A stretch of 64,000 nucleotides of DNA, from assembly GCA_030737875.1 (NCBI GenBank), contig CM060910.1, positions 66,534,501-66,598,500 on the forward strand, in the 5' to 3' direction. The notes under the pieces were generated by a model. It was not told the DNA's origin. It ran no database searches and was given only the letters and a program-made list of their open reading frames with translations. The position numbers and the translations under genes were made by a program. The DNA comes from Allium sativum. Lineage: Eukaryota > Streptophyta > Magnoliopsida > Asparagales > Amaryllidaceae. This document shows positions 1 to 12,659 of the stretch, in pieces; the first letter of the stretch is position 1; the number at the start of each line of letters is the position of its first letter.

Positions 1-1777
1 AGGTTACATTAGTGGTGGAAGTCTGCCCGGACCCGACCGGCATATCCAGCAGCCACTAATGTTGAACCTAATGTGAGAGGTCTAAGTGTGTGAATACGAC
101 TCAGGCTAAGACACGAGGTTAGACCCAACTGTGGAATAAGACTGCCCGGACCCGACCGACATATCCAGCATCCACATGTCGTAGGCCTAATGTGGGAGGT
201 CTAGCCCAATATAACCATAATTAGACATGGTAATAAGAAAAGACTACTTAATCTAACTTAATACATGTGGACTATATGATGATAGACATAAGTTATGGTT
301 AAGTAAAATGAGTTGGATTGTGGGTGGGTTAAGTACAACTGACGGGTAGGTAGGTAATATTAATATATATAGGCCCACAAACTTTACCATTAGATAAATA
401 GGATTAAATCAGTGAGAGGGTTAAGTACAACTGAAGGGTAGGTGGGTAATGTTAATATATATAGGCCCACAAACTTAACCGGATAAAAATGGTTATGTAA
501 TTAAATACACCTAATGGTATACATAACCGGGGCAAAATAGTAAAGTTATGTATTAAAGACACCCTTAGGGGTACGCATAACTAATGAGAGTAGATAGGGT
601 TATGTATTAAAGACACTTATAGGTACGCATAACTGATTGAGGGCTATGTAATTAAAGACACCTTAGGGTATACATAGTCAGTAGAAAACCTAGTGGGGAT
701 ACAAGACATAGGGGAGAGCTTGTATCATGTTGTGTGGGACCCATTTCAGTCAGTAACCCGGAGGGGTATCAAAGTAAAGAACTCTGTACTAGGCGGGGAA
801 GGGGTACGCTTACTGATTGATTGTAAGAGATCCAAAACGAGACGGATGGTGTGGGCGGCACAAACCGACCAGGGACATGTGCGTGCATGGGCCGGGAAGA
901 GGGGGACAAGACGACCATGACACCAGTAGGTATAACTATGCACACCTTGGGTTGCCACTTTAGGGAAGTGATACCCCCTAGTTGTGGGACCAGCAAAGGG
1001 TATCTACAGAGTAGGGAGCCGATCGATTAGGGTAGTGGTTAGGGTATACCCGGACGTAGGCCCTAAGTCTACCAATTTATAGTAGGAGGGTAGTGGGCGT
1101 GACTAGTTGATATAGGAGCAGGTGGCACCTATGATAGCAGCTAGGAATACACGAAACTACCACCATCGTTATCATTAGCGGAAGGGATCATCCCATCTTG
1201 ATTTTACTAGTAATAGTGCAGAGTAGTTTGTAGTGAAGCATGCATACATCTTACCTTTTTTGTCCTGTCATACCTTCCATCTGTACCGTGAATCCTCTTA
1301 TCCACTTTGTATGCCTGTCACGTTTACCTTTATTTATTTACTGGCTAAAAGTTACTGGACTCACCAGACGTATGTCTGACATAGTTTGTTTCGCCTCTTT
1401 TCTTCTGTTTCCCCCAGATCTCAGGGAGGAAACACCCAGGTTTAGTCAGGATTTGGATATCATATTCTAGGAGCTACTTCTGAAGTATGGCTCGAGTCTC
1501 TTTCTCTTATATGCTTGCTCTTTAATATGGGGAATGATGTTTTTCTTTTAAATACCTATGTACTCTGATAATGTAAGACAGAAGTGTTTTGTTGTAATGG
1601 TTTTATGACTCGTGGTATTATGTAACAAAGTATTTTGGTGATTTAATAAAGTTGTTTATTTTCCGCTGCAAAATTTTTATATCTGTCTTTGATATTCTGC
1701 GTCTGCTTACCTAAAACGCTCCACTAAAGTTAAGGCATTCCCTTTATGAGTGACCTTAATGGAGGTGGGGTGTTACA
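1..1777 (+). repeat. 5' LTR of element A (3' half only)
   Basis: Near-identical to 5780-7593 of the 3' LTR. It ends TGTTACA just before the primer binding site. It holds three small internal arrays: two copies of a GACCCGACCGGCATATCCAGC-type unit near 30 and 150, two copies of a roughly 88-bp unit near 330-480, and four copies of a roughly 52-bp ATGTATTAAAGACACC unit at about 487-690. The 3' LTR has five of the last. Short open frames here (for example 693-920, repeated at 6503-6730) occur in both LTRs because of the duplication and show no domain. Confidence 0.85.
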
Positions 1778-1779
1778 CT

Positions 1780-1791
1780 TGGTATCAGAGC
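1780..1791 (+). promoter_or_regulatory. Primer binding site of element A (initiator tRNA-Met)
   Basis: TGGTATCAGAGC, two bases after the 5' LTR end. This is the usual complement of the 3' end of plant initiator tRNA-Met, used to prime minus-strand cDNA in many plant LTR retrotransposons. Confidence 0.9.
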
Positions 1792-2001
1792 TGAAGGTTA
1801 CGAGATTAGATAAAAGTTTTGAAAATATTTTTCAAAAAGGTTTTAAAAGAAAGTATTTTCAAAAAGGAAAGCCTGTTTTGAAAAAAATCCCCAAAAAGCC
1901 ATATGTAGTATCCTTCGGTCCTTTTTCTAAAATCTCTCCTTTTTTCTTCTCAACATGTCTAAGGATCTTAACTTCCAGAGGCAGGATGGTTTAGGAGGTA
2001 T

Positions 2002-2904
2002 TTGGAAGCTAGGACCACCGCCGCAGGTCCAGCAAATGTTCCTCCTCCCCCAGCTGCACCCGTTCCTCCTCCTCTCCCAGTTGCACCCATTCCTCCTCCT
2101 CCCCCTCCTCGTGTTGATACTTTTGCAAAGATATGTAAGGACTTCCGGGCGATGGGCGGGAAACCTTTTCATGGGTCGGAGATGTTTGTTGAAGCTCGAA
2201 ATTGGCTAAAGGAGGTGGAAGAATTGTTTGGAATCTTTGAGGTAGAAGATGGAAGAAATGTCCAGTTAGCTGCCTGGTTAATGAAGGATGAGGCCTCGTT
2301 TTGGTTGGAGGTCACTAATGGAGAGCGTCCAGTTGATACATGGCCGGATTTCAGGCGTAGGTTTTAGGCGAAATTTCTCTCACGGGCAGAAGAAAATCTA
2401 TATATGGAAAGGTTCTTGGCATTGAAGCAGGATAATCTGTCAGTAAAAGAGTATGTCAACAAGTTCAATCAAATGGCGAGGTTTGACTTAGACTTGGTGA
2501 ACACACCTAAGAAGAAGGCTCTGAGATTTGTTAAAGGCTTGAATGAGCCGCTACACGGATTGGCTATGACCCACGTTCCCATGGGGGCCACTTTTGAAAA
2601 GCTGGTGGATATGGCCCTAATGCATGAAGAGGACAAGGGAGCAAAGAAAGACGAAAAAGTTGAAGGGACATTGAAAAATGAGAAGGCGGGACCCAAGAAA
2701 GGACAGCAACAGCAACAGCAGAAGAAAGGCAAGAAGGATGACAAGGGAAAGGATAAGAGGAAATGCCACTATTGTGGGAAAGAAGGTCACCTAGTCAAAG
2801 AATGTAAATGGAGGAAGTTCAATTGCTTTAAGTGTGGAGAGGTCGGACACTTCTCCAAGGAATGCCCGAAGGGGCAGGGATCGCAAGGGGCTTCTGAAGG
2901 GTAG
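2002..2904 (+). pseudogene. gag of element A, one in-frame stop
   Basis: Retrotransposon capsid/nucleocapsid gene. The first part has a proline-rich N-terminus, then a capsid-type segment with the aromatic pattern typical of plant Ty3/gypsy gag (AAWLMKDEASFW). A TAG at 2365-2367 interrupts the frame, which continues in phase through 2404-2904. The C-terminus has a lysine- and glutamine-rich linker and two CX2CX4HX4C zinc knuckles (CHYCGKEGHLVKEC and CFKCGEVGHFSKEC). No ATG lies in frame at the left end; an ATG at 1955 is in another frame, so the start is probably damaged. The frame ends in TAG at 2902-2904. The product would package the element RNA; here it is broken by a single stop and a doubtful start. 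Confidence 0.8.
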
Positions 2905-3340
2905 GCGAATGCTCTCGTGGCAGATGGATAGGATAGAGATAGGAAAAATTTATGTAAAAAGTTTAATTTCCTTATCTGATTATGAAGTTAAGACTCTTTT
3001 GGATTCTGGCATTTTGATTTTGTAATTGAGACTCTGCACTTTAATACTAGTCTTGTTTCTGATCCCGTAGTTGTTTCAAACCCCTTTGGTGGTTCGGCTC
3101 ATTTATTAGTGATTTGTAAGGGGTTGAAATTATCTGTGTTAGGCGTGAAAATTTTGAATGTGACATTTGTGTGCTCAAGTTTATGGGCTATGGGTTGGTT
3201 CTAAATGGACCAGCTTTCTATGTATAGGGTCGTTCTAGATTTTGAGAGGAGGGTCGTTAAGTTTCTAACTTGTCATGGGAAGACCCCCAAAGTTTCTTGT
3301 AACCCGCAAGGGTCTGTTATGCTTAGCTTTCTGAGAATCA
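2905..3340 (+). pseudogene. Retropepsin (aspartic protease) relic of element A
   Basis: Directly after gag. The segment near 2975-3012 reads YEVKTLLDSG, matching the catalytic LLDSG/DTG motif of retroviral-type proteases. Farther on, about 3205-3330 reads MDQLSMYRVVLDFERR, which matches the conserved C-terminal block (LGMDWLS.YR.VID) of plant Ty3/gypsy proteases. A stop near 3023 and at least one frameshift separate the two parts. The rest of pol is missing: the sequence after about 3340 shows no polymerase or integrase motif. This shows that element A derives from an element that once had pol, which was then deleted. Confidence 0.6.
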
Positions 3341-4113
3341 TTCTGTAATCTGATCTGTACCAGTAGTCTGTAAGTATCTGAATATTTCTGAAGGGTAGGG
3401 GTTTCTACTCGAAGCATGAAGTAGATTTCCAGTTTTGACATTGTTTAATGAGGGTAATTCTCTGAGTGTCAGTCTGATGTTGATTTCGGTCTTCGAGGCT
3501 GAAACTTAGGGAATTATTCTCCTAACCGATGTCAAATGGGAACAGAGCTTTTGTTTTACTTATATCATTTGTTTGTATCTCATCAACCGAATCTTCGACC
3601 TTTAGATAGGAAATCCATGGATGTAAACATGTGTTTGAGACATGTTATGTTTGATGGTTGCAAGTGGATGCAAGTGTTTGCTAGTGGTTTCCTGTGGACG
3701 CATATACACACACATTAGGCACTAGATCAGCTTAATCACTCTCTCATCCTGCATATGGATGTATGTACATTTTCTTTTATTTTTATGGATGAAAATGGAT
3801 GAGCAATCATATGGATGTTGCATTTGTATTAATGTATGTGCACACATATAGAACTTATATGATGTAATAGATTTACTTGCATACATAATGGACTCATGGC
3901 ACTGACATAATTTGCATTAAGGAGGTCAACTGAATCAGTAGACCGCCTGATTTTGCATTAGATAGGGACATGTACACACACTATGCATATAAACATTAAA
4001 GAGTTAGAAGACTTTTAAGGACAATGGATGCCTGTGTTTGATGGTTGAGTAGATGGATGATTGAATGGTAGGATGCACATTCTTCTTGACTCGAAGATTT
4101 CGAGGACGAACTC
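3341..4113 (+). other. Non-coding remainder of element A internal region
   Basis: No domain is recognisable. It contains loose ATGGATG-type simple repeats around 3740-3830. Just before the polypurine tract it has TCGAGGACGAACTCC, a sequence typical of the 3' end of plant Ty3/gypsy internal regions. Reverse transcriptase, RNase H and integrase would be expected here in an autonomous relative and are absent. Confidence 0.5.
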
Positions 4114-4130
4114 CTTTAAGGAGGGAAGAA
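4114..4130 (+). promoter_or_regulatory. Polypurine tract of element A
   Basis: CTTTAAGGAGGGAAGAA ends immediately before the 3' LTR start TGTAACACCCC. It is the expected plus-strand cDNA primer site and fixes the LTR boundary. Confidence 0.85.
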
Positions 4131-4342
4131 TGTAACACCCCGTAATTTGAAATACTAAAATTAACCAAATTAAAGAATACTTAATCTCAAATATGGGAAT
4201 TAAGGGAAACGGGTTACGCCATTGCGTTCGTCTCAGAATTCTGGTTGAGATAGAGTCCGAGTTTGCGAAAAACGGATACCGTATGAAGAAGATATGGACG
4301 AACAAAGTTAGGCGGAATAACCAGAAGAAGAAAAATGCACTG

Positions 4343-4398
4343 GCGCACTTGGGAAGTGCGCTAGTACAAAAATACACTGGCGCACTTCCCAAGTGCGC
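4343..4398. repeat. Double palindrome in LTR of element A
   Basis: GCGCACTTGGGAAGTGCGC at 4343-4361 is itself an 8-bp stem with a 3-base loop. Its exact reverse complement GCGCACTTCCCAAGTGCGC lies at 4380-4398. The two can form separate small hairpins or one long foldback. Confidence 0.9.
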
Positions 4399-4570
4399 CC
4401 AGGCCGAGCAGAAAGCCTGCACAGCTTTCTGGTGTGATCTGATCCACATTGTGACTCATTGTTGAGTCCTTTTTGACTCCTTGCCGAGTCATTAGGGCTG
4501 ACTTGTCACCCTATCCTGACTAAGTGGTTTTGATTAACCATAAGATCATCCGACGGCTATAATTAAATTG

Positions 4571-4585
4571 AAATTATATATAAAC
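4571..4585 (+). promoter_or_regulatory. TATA-box candidate of element A LTR
   Basis: AAATTATATATAAACATG lies about 440 bp into the LTR, followed by ACCCTAAAATT-type leader sequence. The position fits an LTR promoter, which would make most of the LTR (about 3 kb) transcribed R-U5. Only sequence and position support this. Confidence 0.4.
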
Positions 4586-4879
4586 ATGGGTAGACTCAAA
4601 CCCTAAAATTAAATCAAAATTAGATCAATGGCCGTCATGTTGTCACTCCAAACCCTAGAGTAGCCGCCACCGACTAGAAGCAAATTAAAGACAACACTTC
4701 AAATCAAATCAAAGTCTAATCTCAGCAACAAAATTGTCTACATCAAGGGAACGCTAATCAATTACAAAATTCAGATCCCAGAACTCAAGACCCTCTTTTT
4801 CTGTGAGTTCTAGTCACTTTTAGGTTTAAATAGATAAAAGTGAATTGTGGTAGACTATGATTTGGGTATATGTTGTCTG

Positions 4880-5340
4880 TAGTCATGCAAGTTTATTGTT
4901 GTTGTGGATCATGAAATTATACAAGTTTATTGTTATTGTGGATCATGAAATTATACAAGTTTATTGTTGTGGTGAATCATGAAATTATGCAAGTGAAATT
5001 CATAAACGTATGCAAGTTACCTATGCAAGTTATTACGTTGCGAATTCATGAATTTATGCAAGTTGTTATCATGAACCTATGCAAGTTGTTATGGGATCAT
5101 GCAAGTCACCTATGTAAGTCGTTATGTTGTGAATCATGAACCTATGCAAGTCACCTATACAGGTTGTTATGTTGTGAATCATGAACCTATGTGAGGTGTT
5201 AATTATGTTGTTAATTCATGAACCTATGCAAGTTGTTATGTTGAAAATCATGAACCTATGCAAGTTGTTATGTTGCAAAATCATGAATCTATGCAAGTTG
5301 TTAATTATGTGGTGAATCATAATTATATGCGAAGTTATCA
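4880..5340 (+). repeat. Degenerate tandem repeat within LTR of element A
   Basis: About a dozen diverged copies of a unit of roughly 35-45 bp built around CATGAACCTATGCAAGTTGTTATGTTG. The open frame at 4930-5139 is a by-product of the repeat. Confidence 0.8.
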
Positions 5341-7597
5341 TGTCATTTTCCCTAGTTGTCATGCTTAGGCCAAAAATTGTACTGAAAACGATCGCCTTGC
5401 CATTCCCTTTATTTTATTGTTATGGCGAGGCTACCTTGTAGCCTCGATGTAGCAAAAAACGCAAACGGTTATGCTAGTTAAGAAGCGGGGAAAAGGGGAA
5501 TTTGTAACAGGCATAATTTACATAGTTTTTATGTAAATTGGGCACATGATTCTAGTAGGGAAACATATAAAAAATTACCTATTATGACATAGGTAAAGTT
5601 GAGTAAAAATGGTATAATTTGAATATGACCATTTATGGATAGAAAATTCAAATTGTTAATAAAATAGGTAATGAAACTTATAAAAAGGAAAGGATTAATT
5701 AATTAACTTAATTAATCAAAAGAGGAATGTTTAAGCAATTAAAGTCTGAAAATTTAATTAACACTTATGACACAAGGTTAGGTTAAATTAGTGGTGGAAG
5801 TCTGCCCGGACCCGACCGGCATATCCAGCATCCACTAATGTTGAACCTAATGTGAGAGGTCTAAGTGTGTGAATACGACTCGGGCTAAGACACGAGGTTA
5901 GACCTAACTGTGGAATAAGACTGCCCGGACCTGACCGGCATATCCAGCATCCACATGTTGTAGGCCTAATGTGGGAGGTCTAGCCCAATATAACCATAAT
6001 TGGACATGGTAATAAGAAAAGACTACTTAACCTAACTTAATACATGTGGACTATATGATGATAGACATAAGTTTGGGTTAAGTAAAATGAGTTGGATTGT
6101 GGGTGGGTTAAGTACAACTGATGGGTAGGTGGGTAATATTAACATATACAGGCCCACAAACTTAACCATTTGGGAGGGTTAAGTATAACTGAAAGGTAGG
6201 TGGGTAATATTAATATATATAGGCCCACAAACTTAACCAGATAAAAAGTGTTATGTAGTTAAAGACACCTAATGGTATACATAACTGGGGCAAAATAGTA
6301 AAGTTATGTATTAAAGACACCCTTAGGGGTACGCATAACTAATGGGAGTACATAGGGTTATGTATTAAAGACACCTATAGGTAAGCATAACTGATAGGTA
6401 GATTAAGAGTTATGTATTAAAGACACCTATAGGTACGCATAACTGATTGAGGGCTATGTAATTAAAGACACTTTAGGGTATACATAGTCAGTAGAAAACC
6501 TAGTGGGGGTACAAGACATAGGGGAGAGCTTGTATCATGTTGTGTGGGACTCATTTCAGTCAGTAACCCAGAGGGGTATCAAAGTAAAGAACTTCGTACT
6601 AGGCGGGGTAGGGTCACGCTTACTGATTGATTGTAAGAGATCCAAAATGAGACGGATGGTGTGGGCGGTGCAAACCGACCGGGGACATGTGCGTGCATGG
6701 GCCGGGCAGAGGGGGACAAGGCGACCGTGACACCAGTAGGTATAACTGTGCACACCTTGGGTTGCCACTTTAGGGAAGTGATACCCCCTAGTTGTGGGAC
6801 CAGCATAGGGTATCTACAGAGTAGGGAGCCGATCGATTAGGGTAGTGGTTAGGGTATACCCGAACGTAGACCCTAAATCTACCAATTTATAGTAGGAGGG
6901 TAGTGGGCGTGACTAGTTGATATAGGAGCAGGTGGCACCTATGATAGCAGCTAGGAATACACGAAACTACCACCATCGTTATCATTAGCGGAAGGGATCA
7001 TCCCATCTTGATTTTACTAGTAATAGTGCAGAGTAGTTTGTAGTGAAGCATGCATACATCTTACTTGTCTTGTCATACTTGCCATCTATACCGTGAATCC
7101 TCTTATCCACTTTGTATGCCTGTCATGTTTACCTTTATTTATTTACTAGCTAAAAGTTACTGGACTCACCAGACATATGTCTGACCTAGTTTGTTTCGCC
7201 TCTTTTCTTCCTTTTCCCCCCTCAGATCTCAGGGAGGAAACACCCAGGTTTAGTCAGGATTTGGATATCATCTTCTAGGAGTTACTTCTGAAGTATGGCT
7301 CGAGCCTCTGTCTCTGTCTCTTATATGGCTTGCTCTTTAATATGGGGAATAATGTTTTTCTTTTAAATACCTATGTACTCTGATAATGTAAGACAAAAGT
7401 GTTTTGTTGTAATGGTTTTATGACTCGTGGTATTATGTAACAAAGTATTTTGGTGATTTAATAAAGTTGTTTATTTTCCACTGTAAATTTTTTATATTTG
7501 TCTTGTGATATTCTGCCTCTGCTTACCTAAAATGCTCCACTGAAGTTAAGGCATTCCCTTTGTGAGTGACCTTAATGGAGGCGGGGTGTTGCACCAT

Positions 7598-7599
<2 letters not shown>

Positions 7600-7638
<39 letters not shown>
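7600..7638. repeat. (AT)n microsatellite
   Basis: About 19 AT units immediately after the end of element A, at the junction with the next LTR fragment. Confidence 0.95.
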
Positions 7639-7640
<2 letters not shown>

Positions 7641-10549
7641 CGTCGATTTAATTTAAAACGTATTTTATAATCGTTTTAAAAACGATCCCCACTTTCATTT
7701 TCAATTTTAAATCAAAATTGAATATTCTATATCATTAATATATAAATGATAATATTCCAAAATATCATATTTTGAAATTATTTTCTTTTCGATGTTCATT
7801 ATAAAATTGATATAAATATCGTTCGTGTCAAAATGGCGCATATCTAAATAATACAGCTTCACATATTTCAATATTTTCTTGTCCATCCAAAATCGGACAT
7901 CAAAATCAGATTTTAATCCTTTACTGAATATTATTTTAAAATATTCGTTATTTTAAAATATTCTTTATTCTTTTACTCAATTTTAAATATTCTTTATTTC
8001 TGATTCGGAATGCGACTCAATCGATTACCATATAATTTCAGTTATATGGATTTCGTACATCGCATGTTTGCAACAATAATGATAAATAATCATCAAACAG
8101 TCCATTCACATCCAGAGTGAAATTTTACAATTGTGTGAGCATTAAAATAAATAAATAACGCTCATCACAGACTGTCAATCCATCGATTGACATACAACTA
8201 GGGACTAGTATATGTCAAATATCATCGCAATACCCGTGTGGGGTTTTCGAACAACGACAGTTTATTTAAATAAATCATTGGTAAATTTAACCAATTCTAA
8301 TTCAGTTTGAATTATTTTTTATTCAACAAATTTTCACTATTCAAATTATAAATGAATATTTATAATTTAATTTCACTATCACATTAATATTAACATTATT
8401 TTTCAGATATTAAGCATTTCAACGTCACAAACAACACACAATACAGTCAATTTAAATCGTCCATGGTCTGTGGACGTGGAAGGTGATCTAATAGGTACCA
8501 TGTACAATTTATAGTGACTAAATTGATAAAAATATATTGGCAATTCTATATGTTTCTCAGTTATGAAAATAGATAAATAACTGTGCAGAATTTTTAGTGA
8601 GGAGTTCTCACCTTTGGTTTCCACTCCGTCAGTCTTTAGCAGACGACAGTTTTGATTCCGTTTTGGCTCCAATCAGTTCCATTGCAATCTGTTTCACGTG
8701 GTTTATGTTAAAAATCACATTTTTAAACAACAATCTTTATAAATAAAAATCCCATTTTTATACCACGTTATTTCTTTTAAAAATCATGCTATTTACCTTT
8801 TTCAAATCAATGTTATATATAAATTAAAAATCCTATTTTTAATTTGAAACTATTTTATAGTAAAAATCACAATTTTATTCTAAAGCTATTTCATTAACAC
8901 ATTTTTAAATCAAAGCTATTTTATTTTTAGAAATGATATTTTTATTTTATTTTTCTAAAACAAAGTTATCTAGATAAAAATTTCATTTTTAAACTATGCT
9001 ATTATATTTTTAAACAATGTCATTTATAATAAAAATTCTATTTTTATAAATTCTATTACATTACAAAAATCACATTTTTATTCGATGTTTATATTTATTT
9101 GCTATTTTTATTTATAAAACATTTGCTAACATTTGCTAATTGTATTTATAAAACATTACATAATTATTTCAAATAATTAATTTACATGATTATCCTTAAT
9201 CGAAATCTGGCCACCCTCTCATCTTCTTCTTCACGTACAGGCATGATCGAATTCGAACCCAAAAGCTTCAATTCTTCATCCCAAAATCACACCTGTCCAT
9301 AAGCCACCAGAACCTGATCAAGCTAGTCCACCTCGAAGCCCCTTCTTCCACCTTCTACGGCCATGAATGGTCTGACACTCGGCCTACCCAAACCTTCCAG
9401 AACAGTGTGCGAACAGCAGTCCTTTGGGCACCCAGAACTTGCGAAAAACTTGATGGAAAATAATCACGACCGTATCGTTTTGAAGTCCTTAAAATTCTCC
9501 ATAATATTTGCTTAGAAACTTCGATTTAATCTTGAATGATTTGAGAATGGATGAGGATCGAAATTGGGAGTTTTGTGGCCATTAAAAGCTTCTACCGGTT
9601 GCTATTTTAAAACGAGAATTGGGCTTCTCTTTTTTCTGAATTCCTATTGGCCCGGACTATTTATAATAAACTATTTAATTTTTCTTTAATTCAAAAAATA
9701 CCCTCTTATTGATACGAACTCCAAATCGAACCCAGTGACTGTCGCCCTAGCTAAATACCCTCATTCCGGACACAATGGGATATGTCCGGTAAGTCAATTC
9801 GACTGTTTCGATCAGTTTTCATTAAAATTAAAATATAAATCCATATATATTAAATTTAGATGTACATTTTAATTTACCAGGGCGACATACGGACTCCAAA
9901 AATTACAAAAAAAATATATCTAGCTTTGTTTTGATGATACGGTCCTAACATAACTAATTTCGTTGAATTTGGAGACTGTTTGAAAAATGGCCATTTTCTG
10001 GTCGATCCAATTCAATTGAAATTAACAAAACACGTTTTCTTTTGCCATGCTCACATATTAATTCCAAAAATTATGAAAATTGGAATCTAACAATAATTTG
10101 ATATTCCGGATCCAACAAAAGTGGTTTCATTGAAAATGGAGGTCCTTTGCAAAATGGATATTTTTAAGGGTCATATACTATATCAAAATATATATAAATT
10201 CCATAGCGACTATTCTAAATTTTGAAATTGAACATAACTTTCAATTTATAAAGTGAAATCTTAGTTTCTTACATTCGTTAGAAAGATATTGTTAATCATA
10301 TTCAAATATTTCTTGTTTCATCCAATTCTGACTTATATTGAATTTTGTGTATTAAATTGAAATTGGAAATCGAATTTTCAAACTACCGCGCCATTTCTAG
10401 CTCGTTTAATAATTAAAATAAATTTATTCATTCTGACTTCATTCAAAATAAATTTTTAGTCATTATTACTTAAAATAAATTATTTTAAATATTCTAAATC
10501 CATTAAAATAGTTAAAAAAAAATTGGTTTTGAAATTCCGGGTTGTTACA
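7639..10549 (-). mobile_element. Minus-oriented LTR fragment related to elements B and C
   Basis: Its right end, CCGGGTTGTTACA at about 10537-10549, is the inverted TGTAACAACCCGG start seen in the other LTRs of the window. Several blocks match the left LTR of element B: 9700-9800 (CCTAGCTAAATACCC... GACACAATGGGATATG), 9880-10150, and the palindrome CGTCCATGGTCTGTGGACG at 8458-8476. TTATAAATAG on the minus strand near 9660 matches the TATA position of element B. The left part is missing, probably because element A inserted here and the remainder lies left of the window (inference). No genes are visible; the open frame at 8403-8672 has no domain. Confidence 0.7.
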
Positions 10550-11972
10550 TAAATACTCTTATAACTATTTTGTAACCGTTGTAACTATTTTATAACAATT
10601 TTATACAAGTTTACATACATATATAATATTTTCAAATTTAATCATGTTAATTATGTTTTCTTTATTTGATACAAGACTTGTGACCATTATTGGCATTTAA
10701 GATTTTACACTATTTTACCACTATTTACATAAGTATATATATATAACATTTTTTAAATTTAATATATTACATTTTAAAGATAATTTGATTAAAATGAAGG
10801 TTTCAGGTGATAATGATATTTTGAGAAAAAGCGAGATCCAAACTTGAATGGGTTTGACAAGTGATTAAAAACGAAGATTTCAACAAATTGAGATTTTGTG
10901 GAAATAGAAATTTAAACTCAAATAGTTGACAAGGAATATTTGTAAATGTAGGATTTGAAATCTCAACCAAATCAACAACGTATTATTTGATAAATCGATT
11001 TTAGGGGCAATACTTGAAATAAATCGACTTGCGATATTCGAAAATATGATTTCAAATCTAATGACCATGGTGTGAAAAATGTAAATGTTGGCTATTAAAG
11101 AGACCAGAGTCGGTAGATGTCATACTCTCTGTCAATGCCAAAACCACTTTAACAACTGTGTACGTGGTGGAGATTCCATAAATGAGGAAGGATGGTATGG
11201 AGGCGATCATTGGATTGAAGAAAGAGAACGCCAATGGATTGGCCTTGACCTTTGGGTCATAATTAAAATGGCTAAAACAGGAGCTATACCGTGACTAATT
11301 GAGGTAGCACCTCTGATTGGACACGCTTCTTCGATACCATCTCTATTGCTATTGTGACTGATTTGGGTGCACCCTTTTGATTTTGGGAGTGTGTTCCGAG
11401 GTGGGCATTAGTTGCTGTTATGCGTTACCATCGGTTTGGGAGTGCAACTAGTAGAATCCTACCATGGGTATTGCTTTGGTGCTTTGTCATATTTATCCTT
11501 ATCGAGCCCTTTACGATTTTGATTTGGCGTTGTTTCCTATGGAGTGCCCTTTAATAACACCAGTGCGGTGAATTTATAGTACTGTATAGACTACAAGGCT
11601 TATAAACAGTGTAAGGGTAATACGGTAATCCCGCTTACACTATTTTGGTATATTTATTTTACTAAAAAGACACTATTATAATAGCGTATTATACTATATG
11701 TATTAGTGTCACGAATCCTTAAGGGATGGGGATCCCAACCATCCTTTAAGTTACTGATGCATTCCATTTTGACATGTCACTTGAGTTAATTCACTTATAA
11801 GAGAATGTTAGTCCTGACACGAGTATTTCAATTTGGAGAGATATCTATTAGAGCTTGAGACTCGTTGGAGATCCAACTATCCATCTACTTGTCATATGCA
11901 GTTGTGCCCATCTCTGCTTATTACAAAATATCAGTATGATTCTATGCTCATTTTTCCGCTATACCGATATTT
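10550..11972 (+). other. Unclassified AT-rich repeat DNA left of the CACTA element
   Basis: No gene or domain could be recognised. With 16283-16482 it forms the sequence into which the CACTA element inserted. That right-hand part ends GCTAGGTCGTTACA, like an LTR 3' end, so this may be an old plus-oriented LTR, but I found no matching start. The open frame at 11085-11294 is short and resembles nothing I know. Confidence 0.35.
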
Positions 11973-12659
11973 CACTACAAGAAAAACAACATATAGCAAC
12001 GGCAGAATCCGCTTCTAATCCGTCGCTAAACAGGCATTAGCGACGGATTTCCTACATATCGGTGTGGTCAGTAAAAACCATGACGGTATCTGTGTCTGAT
12101 TTTGCAATGGAATTTAGCATGAATTTTCCGACATTTTTTTGTCATTTTACTAATTTTATAATAAAAATAAAATTTTATTTATTAATTTAGTTTTAATTTA
12201 TATACCGACTATTTACTGACGGATAAGTAATTTATAATAAATTATTATTTATAAAAGGCGTTGGTAAACCCTTACTAATTGCCAAGGGATTAGCGATGGA
12301 AATTAAATTAAAGTAAACTTAACCTCCCTTTTTTTGTTGGTAACCCGCTACTATTCCGCTTATGACTTATATATATATACACACACACACACACATAATT
12401 TGTGTTCCATTCAGTACACATCCTAATGTAAATACAACACAATTAATATCAATACACACATCTCATAATTAATGTATTATATTAATCACTCATCTCATTA
12501 TCAACATTCAACATTACATTTTTTCAAATAGAATATTTTCTAATCTTATTCTACACTCGTTAATTAACATATGTTATAACAAGAAAATCGATACCATCAA
12601 TTCATCAGAACAAATCTACTGCTTTACTATTCACAACCTTCCTTCACCTCAAACTCATT

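Larger units (their letters stand above)
1..7593 (+). mobile_element. Ty3/gypsy LTR retrotransposon A, non-autonomous (gag and protease relic only), 5' truncated by window
   Basis: Plus-strand LTR element. The 3' end of the 5' LTR (1-1777) is followed by a primer binding site, a gag reading frame with two zinc knuckles, a protease relic, a polypurine tract and a full 3' LTR starting TGTAACACCCC and ending GGTGTTGCA. Positions 1-1777 align with 5780-7593. The internal region is only 2353 bp, and no reverse transcriptase, RNase H or integrase motif is visible in it, so copying would need enzymes supplied in trans. Gag plus an aspartic protease relic places it in Ty3/gypsy. The ratio of LTR to internal DNA resembles the TR-GAG type of non-autonomous element (inference). 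The 5' target duplication lies outside the window; the 3' flank begins CCATT. Confidence 0.88.
4131..7593 (+). repeat. 3' LTR of element A (complete, 3463 bp)
   Basis: Bounded by TGTAACACCCC and GGTGTTGCA, an imperfect terminal inversion. It contains a double palindrome at 4343-4398, a TATA-box candidate near 4573, a degenerate tandem array at about 4880-5340, and the repeat arrays shared with the 5' LTR. Compared with the 5' LTR it has one extra copy of a roughly 52-bp ATGTATTAAAGACACC unit (about 6365-6416). The length is unusual relative to the 2353-bp internal region. Confidence 0.9.
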
